64,000 nt of DNA, taken from the NCBI RefSeq assembly GCF_016741855.1, contig NZ_JAERRH010000004.1:1-64000 (forward strand), written 5' to 3'. The DNA comes from Streptomyces musisoli. GTDB taxonomy: Bacteria > Actinomycetota > Actinomycetes > Streptomycetales > Streptomycetaceae. The notes beneath the pieces were generated by a model that had not been told where the DNA came from, made no database searches, and worked only from the letters and a program-made list of their open reading frames with translations. Shown here piece after piece: positions 24,059 through 32,878 of this stretch (positions are counted from its first letter, which is position 1; each line of letters opens with the position of its first letter). A program made the translations under genes and the position numbers.

Positions 24059-24445
24059 TTAGATGAGGGTTGTGATGCAGAAGGGGTGGCCGGCTGGGTC
24101 CAGTAGGACTCGCCAGCGGTTCTCGCCCGGCTGGAAGCCGGGCTTGGTGGCGCCCAGGTCGAGCAGTCGTTTCTCGGCGCTGTCCAGGTCGTCCACGCCC
24201 AGTTCGATGTGGGCCTGCTTCTCCTGGGCCGGGTCCGGCCAGGTGGGCGGGCGGTAGTCGGCCAGGCGGTTGAAGCCGAGACCGGTCGCCCCCTCCTTGC
24301 CGAGCAGGACGAAGTCGTCCGTGGAGTAGAGGACCGACATGCCCAGCAACTCGACGTAGAAGCGGGACAGTTCGGCGGGGTCGGCGCAGTCGAAGGTGAC
24401 GGCGGCGTAGCGGAACGCGGGTGTGGAAGTGGTCTCCGTGCTCAT
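24059..24445 (-). CDS. VOC family protein (glyoxalase-like)
   Basis: A 128-residue vicinal-oxygen-chelate protein with the paired beta-alpha-beta-beta-beta modules: FRYAAVTFDCADPAELSRFYVELLG at the start and AHIELGVDDLDSAEKRLLDLG in the middle. It ends LLDPAGHPFCITTLI. Family members are glyoxalases, dioxygenases or drug-binding resistance proteins; the metal ligands of true glyoxalase I are only partly conserved, so a specific activity cannot be given. The gene is divergent from a WYL-domain regulator, and a short dyad lies between them, which suggests it is that regulator's target. Confidence 0.87.
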   Translation of the reverse strand: MSTETTSTPAFRYAAVTFDCADPAELSRFYVELLGMSVLYSTDDFVLLGKEGATGLGFNRLADYRPPTWPDPAQEKQAHIELGVDDLDSAEKRLLDLGATKPGFQPGENRWRVLLDPAGHPFCITTLI

Positions 24446-24467
24446 GGAGAAGACCGTAGGGCGTGAC

Positions 24468-24481
24468 CCGGACAGTTCCGG
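24468..24481. promoter_or_regulatory. Dyad in the VOC/WYL divergent promoter
   Basis: CCGGACAGTTCCGG is a perfect 5-4-5 inverted repeat midway in the 71-base gap between the VOC gene and the WYL regulator gene. It is a candidate operator for the regulator. Confidence 0.45.
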
Positions 24482-24516
24482 TCCTGGTTACCGCCCCGTG
24501 TGGGAAACTTCCGGCT

Positions 24517-25467
24517 GTGCTCAGCTCGTCCGCCCGCCTGCTACGGCTGCTGTCCCTGCTGTCCGCCCGGCCGTCCTGGACCTGCGCGGAGCTGGCCGGG
24601 CGCATGGAGGTGACGGACCGTACGGTCCGCCGGGACGTGGCACGGCTGCGGGACCTCGGCTACTTCGTCGACTCCGAGGCCGGGCCCTGGGGCGGCTACC
24701 GCCTGCGCGCCGGGTCCCGGGTGCCGCCGCTGATCCTCGACGACGAGGAGGCGCTCGCCGTGGCGGTCGGGCTGCGCGAGGCCGCGTTGAGCGACGCGCT
24801 CGGGGGTGACCAGGCCGCGCTGTCGGCACTGCTGAAACTGCGGCAGGTGCTGCCCCGCAGGATCGCGGACCGCCTCGGCGAACTGGACGACGCCTTCGTG
24901 CGCCTCCCGGGGGCCGAGGGCCCGCAGATCAGGCCCGGCCTGCTGCTGGAGCTGGCCGTCGCCTGCCGCCAGGGCGAACGGGCCCGGCTGTCGTACTGCG
25001 ACGGGGAGGGCCGGAGCACGGTCCGGGACGTCGACCCGTACCGGCTCGTCCACACCGGGCGGCGCTGGTACTTCGTCGCTCGGGACGTGTCCCGGGGGCA
25101 GTGGCGGACCTTCCGGGCCGACCGGGTCGACCGCCTCCAGCCCACCGGGCACCCGGCGGACCTCACCGACGCGCCGGACCCGGCCCAGCTCGTGTCCCGC
25201 AACACCGCGAACGGCCCCTACCCCCTGTCCGCGACCGTCCGTCTCCCCGTCCCCATGGACCAGGCGCTGCGGCTCGTCCCGGCGACGGTCGGCACCCACC
25301 GCCCCGACGGCCCCGGCGCCACCCTCGTCGACATCGGCGGCCCCGACCCGGACGGCCTCGCCCGCTACCTCCTCGGCCTGGGGACCCCGCTGCGCGTCGT
25401 CGAACCGGAGTCGGTCCGCCGGGCCCTGGCACGGCGGGCGCGGGAACTCGCCGGGGAGAACGCGTGA
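24517..25467 (+). CDS. WYL-domain transcriptional regulator
   Basis: A 316-residue regulator of the YafY type. The N-terminal DeoR-like winged helix is LRLLSLLSARPSWTCAELAGRMEVTDRTVRRDVARLRDLGY. The WYL domain begins around residue 145, with LSYCDGEGRSTVRDVDPYRLVHTGRRWYFVARD, and a C-terminal WCX-type extension follows to DPDGLARYLLGLG. WYL regulators sense nucleotides or nucleic acids in the systems studied. GTG 24517 puts the HTH at the very N-terminus and is preferred over the ATG at 24463, which would overlap the divergent promoter. It probably controls the divergent VOC gene. Confidence 0.88.
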   Translation: MLSSSARLLRLLSLLSARPSWTCAELAGRMEVTDRTVRRDVARLRDLGYFVDSEAGPWGGYRLRAGSRVPPLILDDEEALAVAVGLREAALSDALGGDQAALSALLKLRQVLPRRIADRLGELDDAFVRLPGAEGPQIRPGLLLELAVACRQGERARLSYCDGEGRSTVRDVDPYRLVHTGRRWYFVARDVSRGQWRTFRADRVDRLQPTGHPADLTDAPDPAQLVSRNTANGPYPLSATVRLPVPMDQALRLVPATVGTHRPDGPGATLVDIGGPDPDGLARYLLGLGTPLRVVEPESVRRALARRARELAGENA

Positions 25468-25512
25468 CGTTCCGGCGCGTGGCACGGGCACGGGCACGGG
25501 CACGGACGACAC

Positions 25513-25542
25513 CGCGGGGCCCCGCCGAAACGGGGCCCCGCG
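25513..25542. terminator. Bidirectional terminator between the WYL gene and argS
   Basis: CGCGGGGCCCCG and CGGGGCCCCGCG are perfect 12-base arms around a CCGAAA loop. They lie between convergent genes, 46 bases after one stop and 29 after the other. A GGGCAC microrepeat precedes it. Confidence 0.88.
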
Positions 25543-25570
25543 AAAGTTGGAGTGCCTCACGGGCCGGACG

Positions 25571-27355
25571 TCACAGCTTCTCCGGCGTCCTGATGCCCAG
25601 CAGGGCCATGCCCTGGTGCAGGGTGCGGGCCGTCAGGTCCACCAGGAACAGGCGGTTCTCCACGACCTCGGCCGGGTTGTCGGCGGACAGCACCTGGCAC
25701 TGGTCGTAGAACGTCGTCAGGTGCGACGCCAGCTGGTACAGGTAGGCCGCCAGCTTGTGCGGCTCGTACGACGCCGCCACCTCGAGCACCGTCTCCGCGA
25801 ACTGGTCCAGGTGCAGGCCCAGCGCGCGCTCGGCCGGGGCCAGCTCCAGCTCCGGGTGCGCGGCGGGGCGGGCCTCGCCGGCCTTGCGGAGGATGGACTG
25901 GATACGGGCGTAGGCGTACTGGAGGTAGACGGACGTGTCGCCGTTCAGGGAGACCATCTGGTCCAGGTCGAACTTGTAGTCCCGGACGGCCGAGGTGGAC
26001 AGGTCCGCGTACTTGACCGCGCCGATGCCGACGTAGCGGCCGTTCTCCGTGATCTCCTGCTCCGTCAGGCCCACCTTCTCGGCCTTGTCCCGCACCACCG
26101 CCGTGGCCCGCTCGACGGCCTCGTCCAGCAGGTCCTGGAGCTTGACCGTCTCGCCCGCACGCGTCTTGAACGGCTTGCCGTCCTTGCCGAGGACCGTGCC
26201 GAAGGCCAGCTGCACCGCCGTCACGTCCTCGTCGAGCCAGCCGGCCCGGCGCGCGGTCTCGAAGACCATCCGGAAGTGCAGCGCCTGCCGGGCGTCCACC
26301 ACGTACAGCAGGGTGTTCGCCTTGAGGTTGAAGACACGGTCGCGGATCGCGGACAGGTCGGTCGCCGCGTAGCCGTAGCCGCCGTCCGACTTCTGCACGA
26401 TCAGCGGGACCGGGTTGCCGTCCGGGCCCTTGATGTCGTCGAAGAACACGCACAGCGCGCCCTCGGAGCGGACCGCGACACCCGACTCCTCCAGCAGGCG
26501 GCAGGTCTCGGCCAGCATGTCGTTGTAACCGGACTCGCCGACGATGTCGGAGTCCCGGACCTCCATGTCCAGCTTCTCGAAGACGGAGAAGAAGTAGATC
26601 TTCGACTCGTCCACGAACTTCTGCCACGTGGCCAGCGTGTGCGGGTCGCCGGCCTGGAGGTCGACCACCCGGCGCCGCGCCCGCGTCTTGAACTCCTCGT
26701 CGGAGTCGAAGAGCACCCGCGCGGCCTTGTAGAGGCGGTCGAGGTTGGACATCGCCTCCTCGCCGGAAGCCGCGGTGTCCTCGGCGGACGCCTTGTGGTC
26801 CAGCTCGTGCGGGTGCTCGTCCAGGTACTGGATGAGCATGCCGAACTGGGTGCCCCAGTCGCCGATGTGGTGGCGCCGGACCACGGTCTCGCCGGTGAAC
26901 TCCAGCAGCTGCACCACCGAGTCGCCGATCACCGCGGACCGCAGGTGGCCGACGTGCATCTCCTTGGCCACGTTCGGCTGGGCGTAGTCGATCACCGTCG
27001 TGCCCGGGTTCGCCGCGGCGGGCACGCCGAGGCGGCCCGTCTCGTCCGCGTACCGCGCGGCCAGGTTCTCGACGATCGCCCGGTCGGCGATCGTGATGTT
27101 GAGGAAGCCGGGGCCGGACACCTCGACGTCCTTGATCACGCCATCCGTCGCCACCCGGCCGACGACCTGGGCCGCCAGCTCCCGAGGGTTCGCCTTCGCC
27201 TTCTTGGCCAGGGCCAGAATGCCGTTGGCCTGGAAGTCGGCCCGGTCGCTTCGTCGCAGCAGCGGGTCCGCGCCGGCGGCCTCCGGCAGGGTGGCCGAGA
27301 GGGCGGACGCGAGGTGCTGCTGGACGCTGTCGCTGAGGGACGTGACCGAGGCCAT
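25571..27355 (-). CDS. argS: Arginyl-tRNA synthetase
   Basis: A 594-residue class I aminoacyl-tRNA synthetase that charges tRNA(Arg). The class I signature HIGH equivalent is [12 protein letters not shown] at about residue 127 in the segment [14 protein letters not shown]. The GSxF-like GPGFLNITI precedes it, the DLSAIRDR region lies in the catalytic core, and the C-terminal anticodon-binding (DALR) domain ends [12 protein letters not shown]. Length and order are normal. ATG 27355 gives the family start [13 protein letters not shown]; upstream in-frame codons are low in coding character. It is divergent from lysS across a 136-base gap. Confidence 0.96.
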   Translation of the reverse strand: MASVTSLSDSVQQHLASALSATLPEAAGADPLLRRSDRADFQANGILALAKKAKANPRELAAQVVGRVATDGVIKDVEVSGPGFLNITIADRAIVENLAARYADETGRLGVPAAANPGTTVIDYAQPNVAKEMHVGHLRSAVIGDSVVQLLEFTGETVVRRHHIGDWGTQFGMLIQYLDEHPHELDHKASAEDTAASGEEAMSNLDRLYKAARVLFDSDEEFKTRARRRVVDLQAGDPHTLATWQKFVDESKIYFFSVFEKLDMEVRDSDIVGESGYNDMLAETCRLLEESGVAVRSEGALCVFFDDIKGPDGNPVPLIVQKSDGGYGYAATDLSAIRDRVFNLKANTLLYVVDARQALHFRMVFETARRAGWLDEDVTAVQLAFGTVLGKDGKPFKTRAGETVKLQDLLDEAVERATAVVRDKAEKVGLTEQEITENGRYVGIGAVKYADLSTSAVRDYKFDLDQMVSLNGDTSVYLQYAYARIQSILRKAGEARPAAHPELELAPAERALGLHLDQFAETVLEVAASYEPHKLAAYLYQLASHLTTFYDQCQVLSADNPAEVVENRLFLVDLTARTLHQGMALLGIRTPEKL

Positions 27356-27491
27356 AGGGATGGTTGCCGTTCTCCTCGTGGGGCGGATGGTCCCGGCCAG
27401 TATCCCACGCGGGGTAAAGCCGTTTTCCCGGTCGCCGCACGGTCTGTGAGAATGGGGTGTCACCCCGTTCAGAAAGAAGGACGTGCCGATC

Positions 27492-29225
27492 GTGGCTCAG
27501 AGCACCGAGACCACCGACTGGGTCTCCCGTTTCGCGGATGAGGTCATCGAGGAGTCGGAGCGCCGGGCCCCGGGCAAACCGGTCGTCGTCGCGTCCGGCC
27601 TCTCCCCCTCGGGGCCGATCCACCTCGGCAACCTCCGCGAGGTCATGACCCCGCATCTCGTCGCCGACGAGATCCGCCGCCGCGGCCACCAGGTCCGGCA
27701 CCTGATCTCCTGGGACGACTACGACCGCTACCGGAAGGTGCCCAAGGGCATCCCGGGGGTCGACGAGGACACCTACCAGCAGCACATCGGCAAGCCGCTG
27801 ACCTCCGTGCCCGCCCCCGCGGGCTCCGCGTACCCGAACTGGGCCGAGCACTTCAAGGCCGCGATGACCGAGTCGCTGGCCGAGCTGGGCGTCGAGTTCG
27901 ACGGGATCAGCCAGACCGAGCAGTACACCTCCGGCGTGTACCGCGAGCAGATCCTGCACGCCATGAAGCACCGCGGCGACATCGACGCGATCCTCGCCCA
28001 GTACCGCACCAAGCCCAAGGCCGCCGCCAAGAAGCAGCAGAAGCCCGTCGACGAGGCCGAGCTGGAGGCCGAGGAGGGTTCGGGCGCCGCGTCCGAGGAC
28101 GACGGCAGCAGCTCCGCCGGGTACTTCCCGTACAAGCCGTACTGCGGCGACTGCGGCAAGGACCTGACGACGGTGACCTCGTACGACGACGGCACCACCG
28201 AGCTGTCGTACACCTGCAGCGAGTGCGGCTTCGCCGAGACCGTCCGGCTCAGCGAGTTCAACCGCGGCAAGCTGGTCTGGAAGGTCGACTGGCCGATGCG
28301 GTGGGCGTACGAGGGCGTGATCTTCGAGCCGAGCGGTGTCGACCACTCCTCGCCGGGGTCCTCCTTCCAGGTCGGCGGGCAGATCGTCGGGATCTTCGGC
28401 GGGAAGCAGCCCATCGGCCCGATGTACGCCTTCGTCGGCATCAGCGGCATGGCGAAGATGTCGTCGTCGCGCGGTGGCGTGCCCACCCCGGCCGACGCGC
28501 TGCAGATCATGGAGCCGCAGCTGCTGCGGTGGCTGTACGCCCGGCGCCGGCCCAACCAGTCCTTCAAGATCGCCTTCGACCAGGAGATCCAGCGGCTGTA
28601 CGACGAGTGGGACAAGCTCGCGGGCAAGGTGGCCGACGGTTCCGCCCTGCCGGGCGACGTCGCCGCGTACACCCGGGCCGTGGGCACCGCCGCCGCCGAG
28701 CTGCCGAAGACACCGCGCCCGCTGCCCTACCGCACCCTCGCCTCCGTCGCCGACATCACCGCCGGCCACGAGGACCAGGCACTGCGGATCCTCTCCGAGC
28801 TTGACCCGGAGCAGCCGCTCGGCACCCTGGACGAGGCACGCCCCCGGTACGACAAGGCCGAGGCGTGGATCAACACCCACGTGCCCGCCGACCAGCGGAC
28901 CATCGTGCGGGACGAGCCGGACGAGCCGCTGCTGAAGTCGCTCGACGAGGCGTCCGCCCAGTCGGTGCGGCTGCTCCTCGACGGGCTGGCCGAGCACTGG
29001 TCGCTCGACGGGCTCACGCACCTCGTGTACGGCGTGCCGAAGGTGCAGGCCGGCTTCTCCGCCGACGCCACGCCGAAGGAGCTGCCGGCCGAGATCAAGA
29101 CCGCCCAGCGGACCTTCTTCGCCCTGCTCTACCACCTGCTCGTCGGCCGTGACACCGGGCCCCGGCTGCCCACCCTGCTGCTCGCGGTCGGACAGGACCG
29201 GGTGCGCAAGCTCCTCGGGGAGTAA
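27492..29225 (+). CDS. lysS: Lysyl-tRNA synthetase, class I
   Basis: A 577-residue class I lysyl-tRNA synthetase, the archaeal/spirochaete-like form also found in streptomycetes, unrelated to the common class II enzyme. The HIGH motif is HLGN in [16 protein letters not shown], and the KMSKS equivalent is KMSSSRGGV near residue 320. A zinc-ribbon-like insert CGDCGKDL...CSECG lies around residues 218-250. A helical anticodon-binding cage forms the C-terminal third. GTG 27492 is 10 bases after GAAGGA; GTG 27483 lies only 1 base from it and is less likely. A small GGGGTGTCACCCC palindrome (27454-27466) lies in the leader. It charges tRNA(Lys). Confidence 0.95.
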   Translation: MAQSTETTDWVSRFADEVIEESERRAPGKPVVVASGLSPSGPIHLGNLREVMTPHLVADEIRRRGHQVRHLISWDDYDRYRKVPKGIPGVDEDTYQQHIGKPLTSVPAPAGSAYPNWAEHFKAAMTESLAELGVEFDGISQTEQYTSGVYREQILHAMKHRGDIDAILAQYRTKPKAAAKKQQKPVDEAELEAEEGSGAASEDDGSSSAGYFPYKPYCGDCGKDLTTVTSYDDGTTELSYTCSECGFAETVRLSEFNRGKLVWKVDWPMRWAYEGVIFEPSGVDHSSPGSSFQVGGQIVGIFGGKQPIGPMYAFVGISGMAKMSSSRGGVPTPADALQIMEPQLLRWLYARRRPNQSFKIAFDQEIQRLYDEWDKLAGKVADGSALPGDVAAYTRAVGTAAAELPKTPRPLPYRTLASVADITAGHEDQALRILSELDPEQPLGTLDEARPRYDKAEAWINTHVPADQRTIVRDEPDEPLLKSLDEASAQSVRLLLDGLAEHWSLDGLTHLVYGVPKVQAGFSADATPKELPAEIKTAQRTFFALLYHLLVGRDTGPRLPTLLLAVGQDRVRKLLGE

Positions 29226-29258
29226 GCGGCCGCGAGCCCGAGCGGGCGGTGGTGAGCC

Positions 29259-29303
29259 GCACAGGAAAGGGGCCCTCCTTCCGGGAGGGCCCCTTTCCTG
29301 TGC
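29259..29303. terminator. Bidirectional terminator between lysS and the DUF2637 gene
   Basis: Perfect 20-base arms, GCACAGGAAAGGGGCCCTCC and its complement, around a 5-base loop TTCCG. It lies between convergent genes and is one of the strongest hairpins in the window. Confidence 0.92.
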
Positions 29304-29333
29304 CGTCACGCGATCGCCGTCATGCCGTCGCCG

Positions 29334-30611
29334 TCACGCGATGTGGTCCTCTTCCAGCTCCGCGTTGAAACGGTTGGTGAAACGGTTGACCATGCGGTCC
29401 GTCTCACGCGCCGGAAGCGACATGCCGTACGTCGCCTCCACCGCCTCGCCGAACTGGTGCGGCGTCGGGAAGCTGCCGTCGATCGACTTCCGGAAGACCT
29501 GGTAGAAGTCGTCCTCGCTCGGGTTCGGCTCCGGGGGGCCGCCGCCCTCGCCCAGCTCGCGCGTGCGCGTCGCGCTCACCGGGATGGGGAAGCTGCCCGT
29601 CTCCTCCGGGGACGGCTGCTGGAACTGCTCCGGGGGCTGCTCCTCGTACCAGTCCTCGTACTGCTCCTCGGGCTCGTACTGCGGCTCCGGGGGCGGCTCG
29701 TACGTCGGGTCGTAGCCACCGTGGTACTCGATCTCCCGCTGCGCCTGGAACCAGGGGCTCTCCTCGTCCACCACGGGTCCCTCCGGCCGCTGCCCGCGGG
29801 GCAGGCGCGCCTGCGCGGGGACGGCCGCCGCCGCGGCGGCAGGACCGCCCGCGACGGCTGCCGGAGCACCCGCGACCGCCGCCGGCTGCGGCCGGCGGGG
29901 CGCCGCGGGCAGCAGCACCGGATCGATGCCCGCCGCCGCCAGCCCCGCAGGCGCCGTCTCCGCCAGCGGAACGCCGTACTTCGCCAGCCTCAGCGGCATC
30001 AGGGACTCCACCGGAGCCTTCCTGCGCCAACCCCGGCCGAACCGGGAACGCAGCCGGGCCTGATAGACGAGACGTTCCTGCTCCAGCTTGATCACCTGGT
30101 CGTAGGAACGCAGCTCCCACAGCTTCATACGACGCCACAGCAGGAACGTCGGAACCGGGGACAGGAGCCAGCGGGTGAGGCGGACCCCCTCCATGTGCTT
30201 GTCGGCCGTGATGTCGGCGATGCGGCCGATCGCGTGCCGGGCCGCCTCCACGGCCACGACGAACAGCACCGGGATCACCGCGTGCATGCCCACGCCCAGC
30301 GGGTCCGGCCAGGCGGCGGCGCCGTTGAAGGCGATCGTCGCCGCCGTCAGGAGCCACGCCGTCTGGCGGAGGAGCGGGAAGGGGATGCGAATCCAGGTCA
30401 GCAGTAGATCAAGGGCGAGAAGAACACAGATGCCTGCGTCGATACCCACCGGGAACACATAGGAGAAGTTCCCGAAGCCCTTCTTGATGGCCAGCTCGCG
30501 CACGGCCGCGTACGAACCGGCGAAGCCGATGCCGGCGATGATCAGAGCGCCGGAGACGACCACGCCGATGAGTACGCGGTGCATCCGAGTCAGCTGCGGT
30601 GGCGCGGCCAC
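29334..30611 (-). CDS. DUF2637 membrane protein (Spd-like)
   Basis: A 425-residue protein with four transmembrane helices in the first 150 residues: VLIGVVVSGALIIAGIGFAG, VGIDAGICVLLALDLLL, AWLLTAATIAFNGAAAW and VIPVLFVVAVEAARHA. A cytosolic basic stretch follows (MKLWELRSYDQVIKLEQERLVY), then an Ala/Pro linker and a very acidic Glu/Pro/Tyr-rich segment around residues 290-345. A conserved C-terminal block ends FNAELEEDHIA. DUF2637 is also found in Streptomyces plasmid spread (Spd) proteins and integrative elements. The GTG at 30611 follows GGAGGGGAG. It is probably the last gene after two DUF3558 lipoprotein genes on the same strand. The function is unknown. Confidence 0.8.
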   Translation of the reverse strand: MAAPPQLTRMHRVLIGVVVSGALIIAGIGFAGSYAAVRELAIKKGFGNFSYVFPVGIDAGICVLLALDLLLTWIRIPFPLLRQTAWLLTAATIAFNGAAAWPDPLGVGMHAVIPVLFVVAVEAARHAIGRIADITADKHMEGVRLTRWLLSPVPTFLLWRRMKLWELRSYDQVIKLEQERLVYQARLRSRFGRGWRRKAPVESLMPLRLAKYGVPLAETAPAGLAAAGIDPVLLPAAPRRPQPAAVAGAPAAVAGGPAAAAAAVPAQARLPRGQRPEGPVVDEESPWFQAQREIEYHGGYDPTYEPPPEPQYEPEEQYEDWYEEQPPEQFQQPSPEETGSFPIPVSATRTRELGEGGGPPEPNPSEDDFYQVFRKSIDGSFPTPHQFGEAVEATYGMSLPARETDRMVNRFTNRFNAELEEDHIA

Positions 30612-30704
30612 TCGTACTCCCCTCCCATTGCGACTTGTTGCGCGCAACAGGGTGGCACACGTGTGCGGCGAACGTGTCGCCGGTCAGCTGCCGTGACCCC
30701 CGGG

Positions 30705-31622
30705 TCAGCTCTTCTTGGCGGCCGACTTGGACGGAGATGCACTGGAGGAGGACGACTTGGACGGGGCCTTGGACGCCGACTTCGATGCCGAACCGGAAGG
30801 TGACGCGGAACCCGTCGATCCGGAACCAGCCGAACCCGAATCCGACCCGCCGGACCCGCCGTTGGCCGACGAGACCGCCGCCACGACCTCCTTGAGCGCC
30901 TTCTGGGCGTCCTTCGCCAGATCGTCGGCGTCGGGGGTCTTCTCGCCCGCGAGACCGGCGCCGTTGTAGTCCAGGGTGACCACGACGTTCTCCACCCGGG
31001 CGACGACCGTCTGCTGCTTGAAGAGACCCTCCTTCTTCTTCAAGTCGTAACGAACCGTCGACGCCTCCGCGCCCGTCCCGGACAGCGGCACGACCTTGAC
31101 GTTCTTCGCGCCGTCCACCGACTGGGCGTCCTTGACCTGCTGGGAGTAGTACGCGTGCGCCTGCTCGTCGGCCGCGCCCCGGGTGGCGTCCGAGTCGAAG
31201 CGGAGCAGGGCGACGTTCAGCCAGCGGAACTGCGAGCCCTTCACGCCGTTGTTGTCCAGGCTGTCCCAGGCACAGGACGCGCGCGACGACGGATCGTCCG
31301 AACTGCCCTTCTTGCCGGACTTCGAGCCCTCCGGCACCAGGTCCGTCAGGGTCTTCTTCGAGACCACCGAGCACGCCTCGGGAAGCTTCTGGTACGCGGC
31401 GGCCCGCACCGTCGGGGACGCGCTCGCCGACGGCTGCGAACCGCCGTCCGCCGACCGCGTGGTCTCCTGACCGGACTTGGCCTTGGAGTCGCCGGAGTCC
31501 GAGGAGCAGGCGGCGGTGATCAGGACCGCGGGAACGGCTGCCGCGCAGACAAGGGCGCGGCGGAGGCGCTTGGCTCGCTGGTCCTGCTGGGCACGGTCGT
31601 CTCGCTGAGCTGCTCGCTGCAT
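30705..31622 (-). CDS. DUF3558 lipoprotein (first paralogue)
   Basis: A 305-residue secreted lipoprotein. The signal peptide has a basic n-region (QRAKRLRR), a hydrophobic core, and the lipobox LITAAC. The DUF3558 domain spans about residues 60-240. It includes a cysteine pair (EACSVVSKKTL and RASCAWDSLDN) that probably forms a disulfide. The last 70 residues are a Ser/Gly/Lys repeat tail. ATG 31622 follows GAAGGAACC. It is paralogous to the next gene upstream (31749-32663), with the same order of lipobox, two cysteines and low-complexity tail. It is exported to the outer face of the membrane; the role is unknown. Confidence 0.85.
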   Translation of the reverse strand: MQRAAQRDDRAQQDQRAKRLRRALVCAAAVPAVLITAACSSDSGDSKAKSGQETTRSADGGSQPSASASPTVRAAAYQKLPEACSVVSKKTLTDLVPEGSKSGKKGSSDDPSSRASCAWDSLDNNGVKGSQFRWLNVALLRFDSDATRGAADEQAHAYYSQQVKDAQSVDGAKNVKVVPLSGTGAEASTVRYDLKKKEGLFKQQTVVARVENVVVTLDYNGAGLAGEKTPDADDLAKDAQKALKEVVAAVSSANGGSGGSDSGSAGSGSTGSASPSGSASKSASKAPSKSSSSSASPSKSAAKKS

Positions 31623-31748
31623 GGTTCCTTCACTCGTGACGCTCGGTGTTCGTGCGGGTTCCTGCGGGGCCACCGTACGCGGTGAAGGAGCCGTGCGGTT
31701 TCTGTTCGGACGCTTTGCGGGCGAAGGCCGCCACGCCCGGCGAACCCC

Positions 31749-32663
31749 TCAGCCGCCCAGCGCGTCGGCCAGTTGGGAGGCCAGATTTCCGGCCCTGTCC
31801 TGCATTTCCTTGCTGTCCGGCACCGCTCCGGTGGCCGTCGGCTGCTCCTCGTACTGGAGCGTGACGACCACGTTGGACGTGCGGAACACCACAGTCACCG
31901 TCCGCTGTTCGGCCGTCGAGCCGGCCGCGTTCAGCTCGTCGTCCAGATACGCCTCGTCACCGAGGTCGGAGAGCGTACGGGGCTGGAGGTCGGCGGGCGT
32001 GGCACCGGAGCCGGCGTCCGGGGACCCCGGGGCCCCAGAGGACGCCGCGGACCCGGAGGGCGACCCCGAAGGGTCCGAGGACGCCGACGACTTCGACGAC
32101 TGCGGCGACGAACCCGAGGCCGGGGAGGCGGAGGCGGCATCGTCCGGGGAGCCGGAGCCCTTCGAGGACGCCGTGGGCGCCGGCGTCGCGGGCGGCGCCG
32201 ACGAACTGCTCACCACGGGGAGGTCGGCGGCCGTCTGCTTCTCCAGGAACAGCTTCTGCGCCTGGTCGTCGTCGCTGACCGTGTTGTCGTACGACACCAC
32301 GCGCTCGAAGTCGATGGAGAGCCGGTCCGTGGCGTCGGCCGACTCGACCTTCCAGTGGCAGCCGACCTTGCGCTCGGTGTCGTAGGTGAGCGTGGCCTCG
32401 CCCCGGTAGGCCTGGTCCCGCTGGACCGGGTCGGTGATCTGCTGGATGCCGGGCAGCAGCGAGTCCAGGGTGTCGTGACCGACCGCCCCGCACGGTTCGG
32501 GCAGCGTCCGGTACTTGCCGGGCTGGGCCGCGACCGTGGACGTGCCGGCGTCGCCCGGGTTGGCGTTGTCCGTGGCGCCGTCGCCCCCGGAACCGCTCGT
32601 GCAGCCGGCCAGCAGCGCCGCGAGGAGGGCGGCGGTGCCGGTTACGTACGCCTTCCGCTGCAC
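31749..32663 (-). CDS. DUF3558 lipoprotein (second paralogue)
   Basis: A 304-residue secreted lipoprotein of the DUF3558 family. The signal peptide VQRKAYVTGTAALLAALLAGC ends in a clear LAGC lipobox. The conserved block begins at YRTLPEPCGAVGHDTLDSLLPG and includes KVGCHWKVES, the same cysteine pair as in its paralogue. A Ser/Pro/Asp low-complexity insert of about 65 residues splits the domain, and the domain resumes at LQPRTLSDLGDEAYLDDE. The GTG at 32663 is 8 bases after GGAG. It is divergent from rtcB. Tandem duplication of the ancestor is likely. Confidence 0.85.
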   Translation of the reverse strand: MQRKAYVTGTAALLAALLAGCTSGSGGDGATDNANPGDAGTSTVAAQPGKYRTLPEPCGAVGHDTLDSLLPGIQQITDPVQRDQAYRGEATLTYDTERKVGCHWKVESADATDRLSIDFERVVSYDNTVSDDDQAQKLFLEKQTAADLPVVSSSSAPPATPAPTASSKGSGSPDDAASASPASGSSPQSSKSSASSDPSGSPSGSAASSGAPGSPDAGSGATPADLQPRTLSDLGDEAYLDDELNAAGSTAEQRTVTVVFRTSNVVVTLQYEEQPTATGAVPDSKEMQDRAGNLASQLADALGG

Positions 32664-32700
32664 GGTCGGGCTCCTCTCGACGGTGTGTGCTCGCTCGGTG

Positions 32701-32878
32701 CTCCAGTGTCCCCGCCGGTTAATGGCTTGCTGCGGCGGGGCGCCCCCTGGAGACAATGTGTATCGCACGCACTGCGGTGGACGCCGGTCCCTTGTCCCTT
32801 TTCATCGACCTTGGCGCCGCTTTTGCGTTTTGATGCTTTTAAGCCTTTTGTTATTGCCCTCGGGGGAATGAGGAAGAT
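32701..32878 (+). promoter_or_regulatory. rtcB leader: large hairpin and low-GC tract
   Basis: In the gap upstream of rtcB, CTCCAG/CTGGAG (32701-32706 and 32747-32752) and CCCCGCCG/CGGCGGGG (32710-32717 and 32733-32740) form two stacked stems. From about 32800 to 32870 the sequence is far lower in GC than its surroundings, with repeated T-runs (CTTTT, GCGTTTT, ATGCTTTT, GCCTTTT). This is unusual in such a genome and may be a regulated promoter or a structured leader. Confidence 0.5.

Noticed and set aside
23049..24445. A contact-dependent toxin/immunity locus based on the DUF4253 gene
   Set aside because: No toxin or secretion gene is adjacent; the neighbours are a VOC protein and an aminotransferase.
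27356..27491. A T-box or other riboswitch upstream of lysS or argS
   Set aside because: The gap is only 136 bases and shared by two divergent genes. It has only the small GGGGTGTCACCCC palindrome and no T-box sequence or antiterminator.
25557..29309. A 1250-codon frame on the minus strand covering lysS and overlapping argS
   Set aside because: It has no domain signatures and is the complement of the lysS coding frame. argS and lysS are unmistakable in their own frames.
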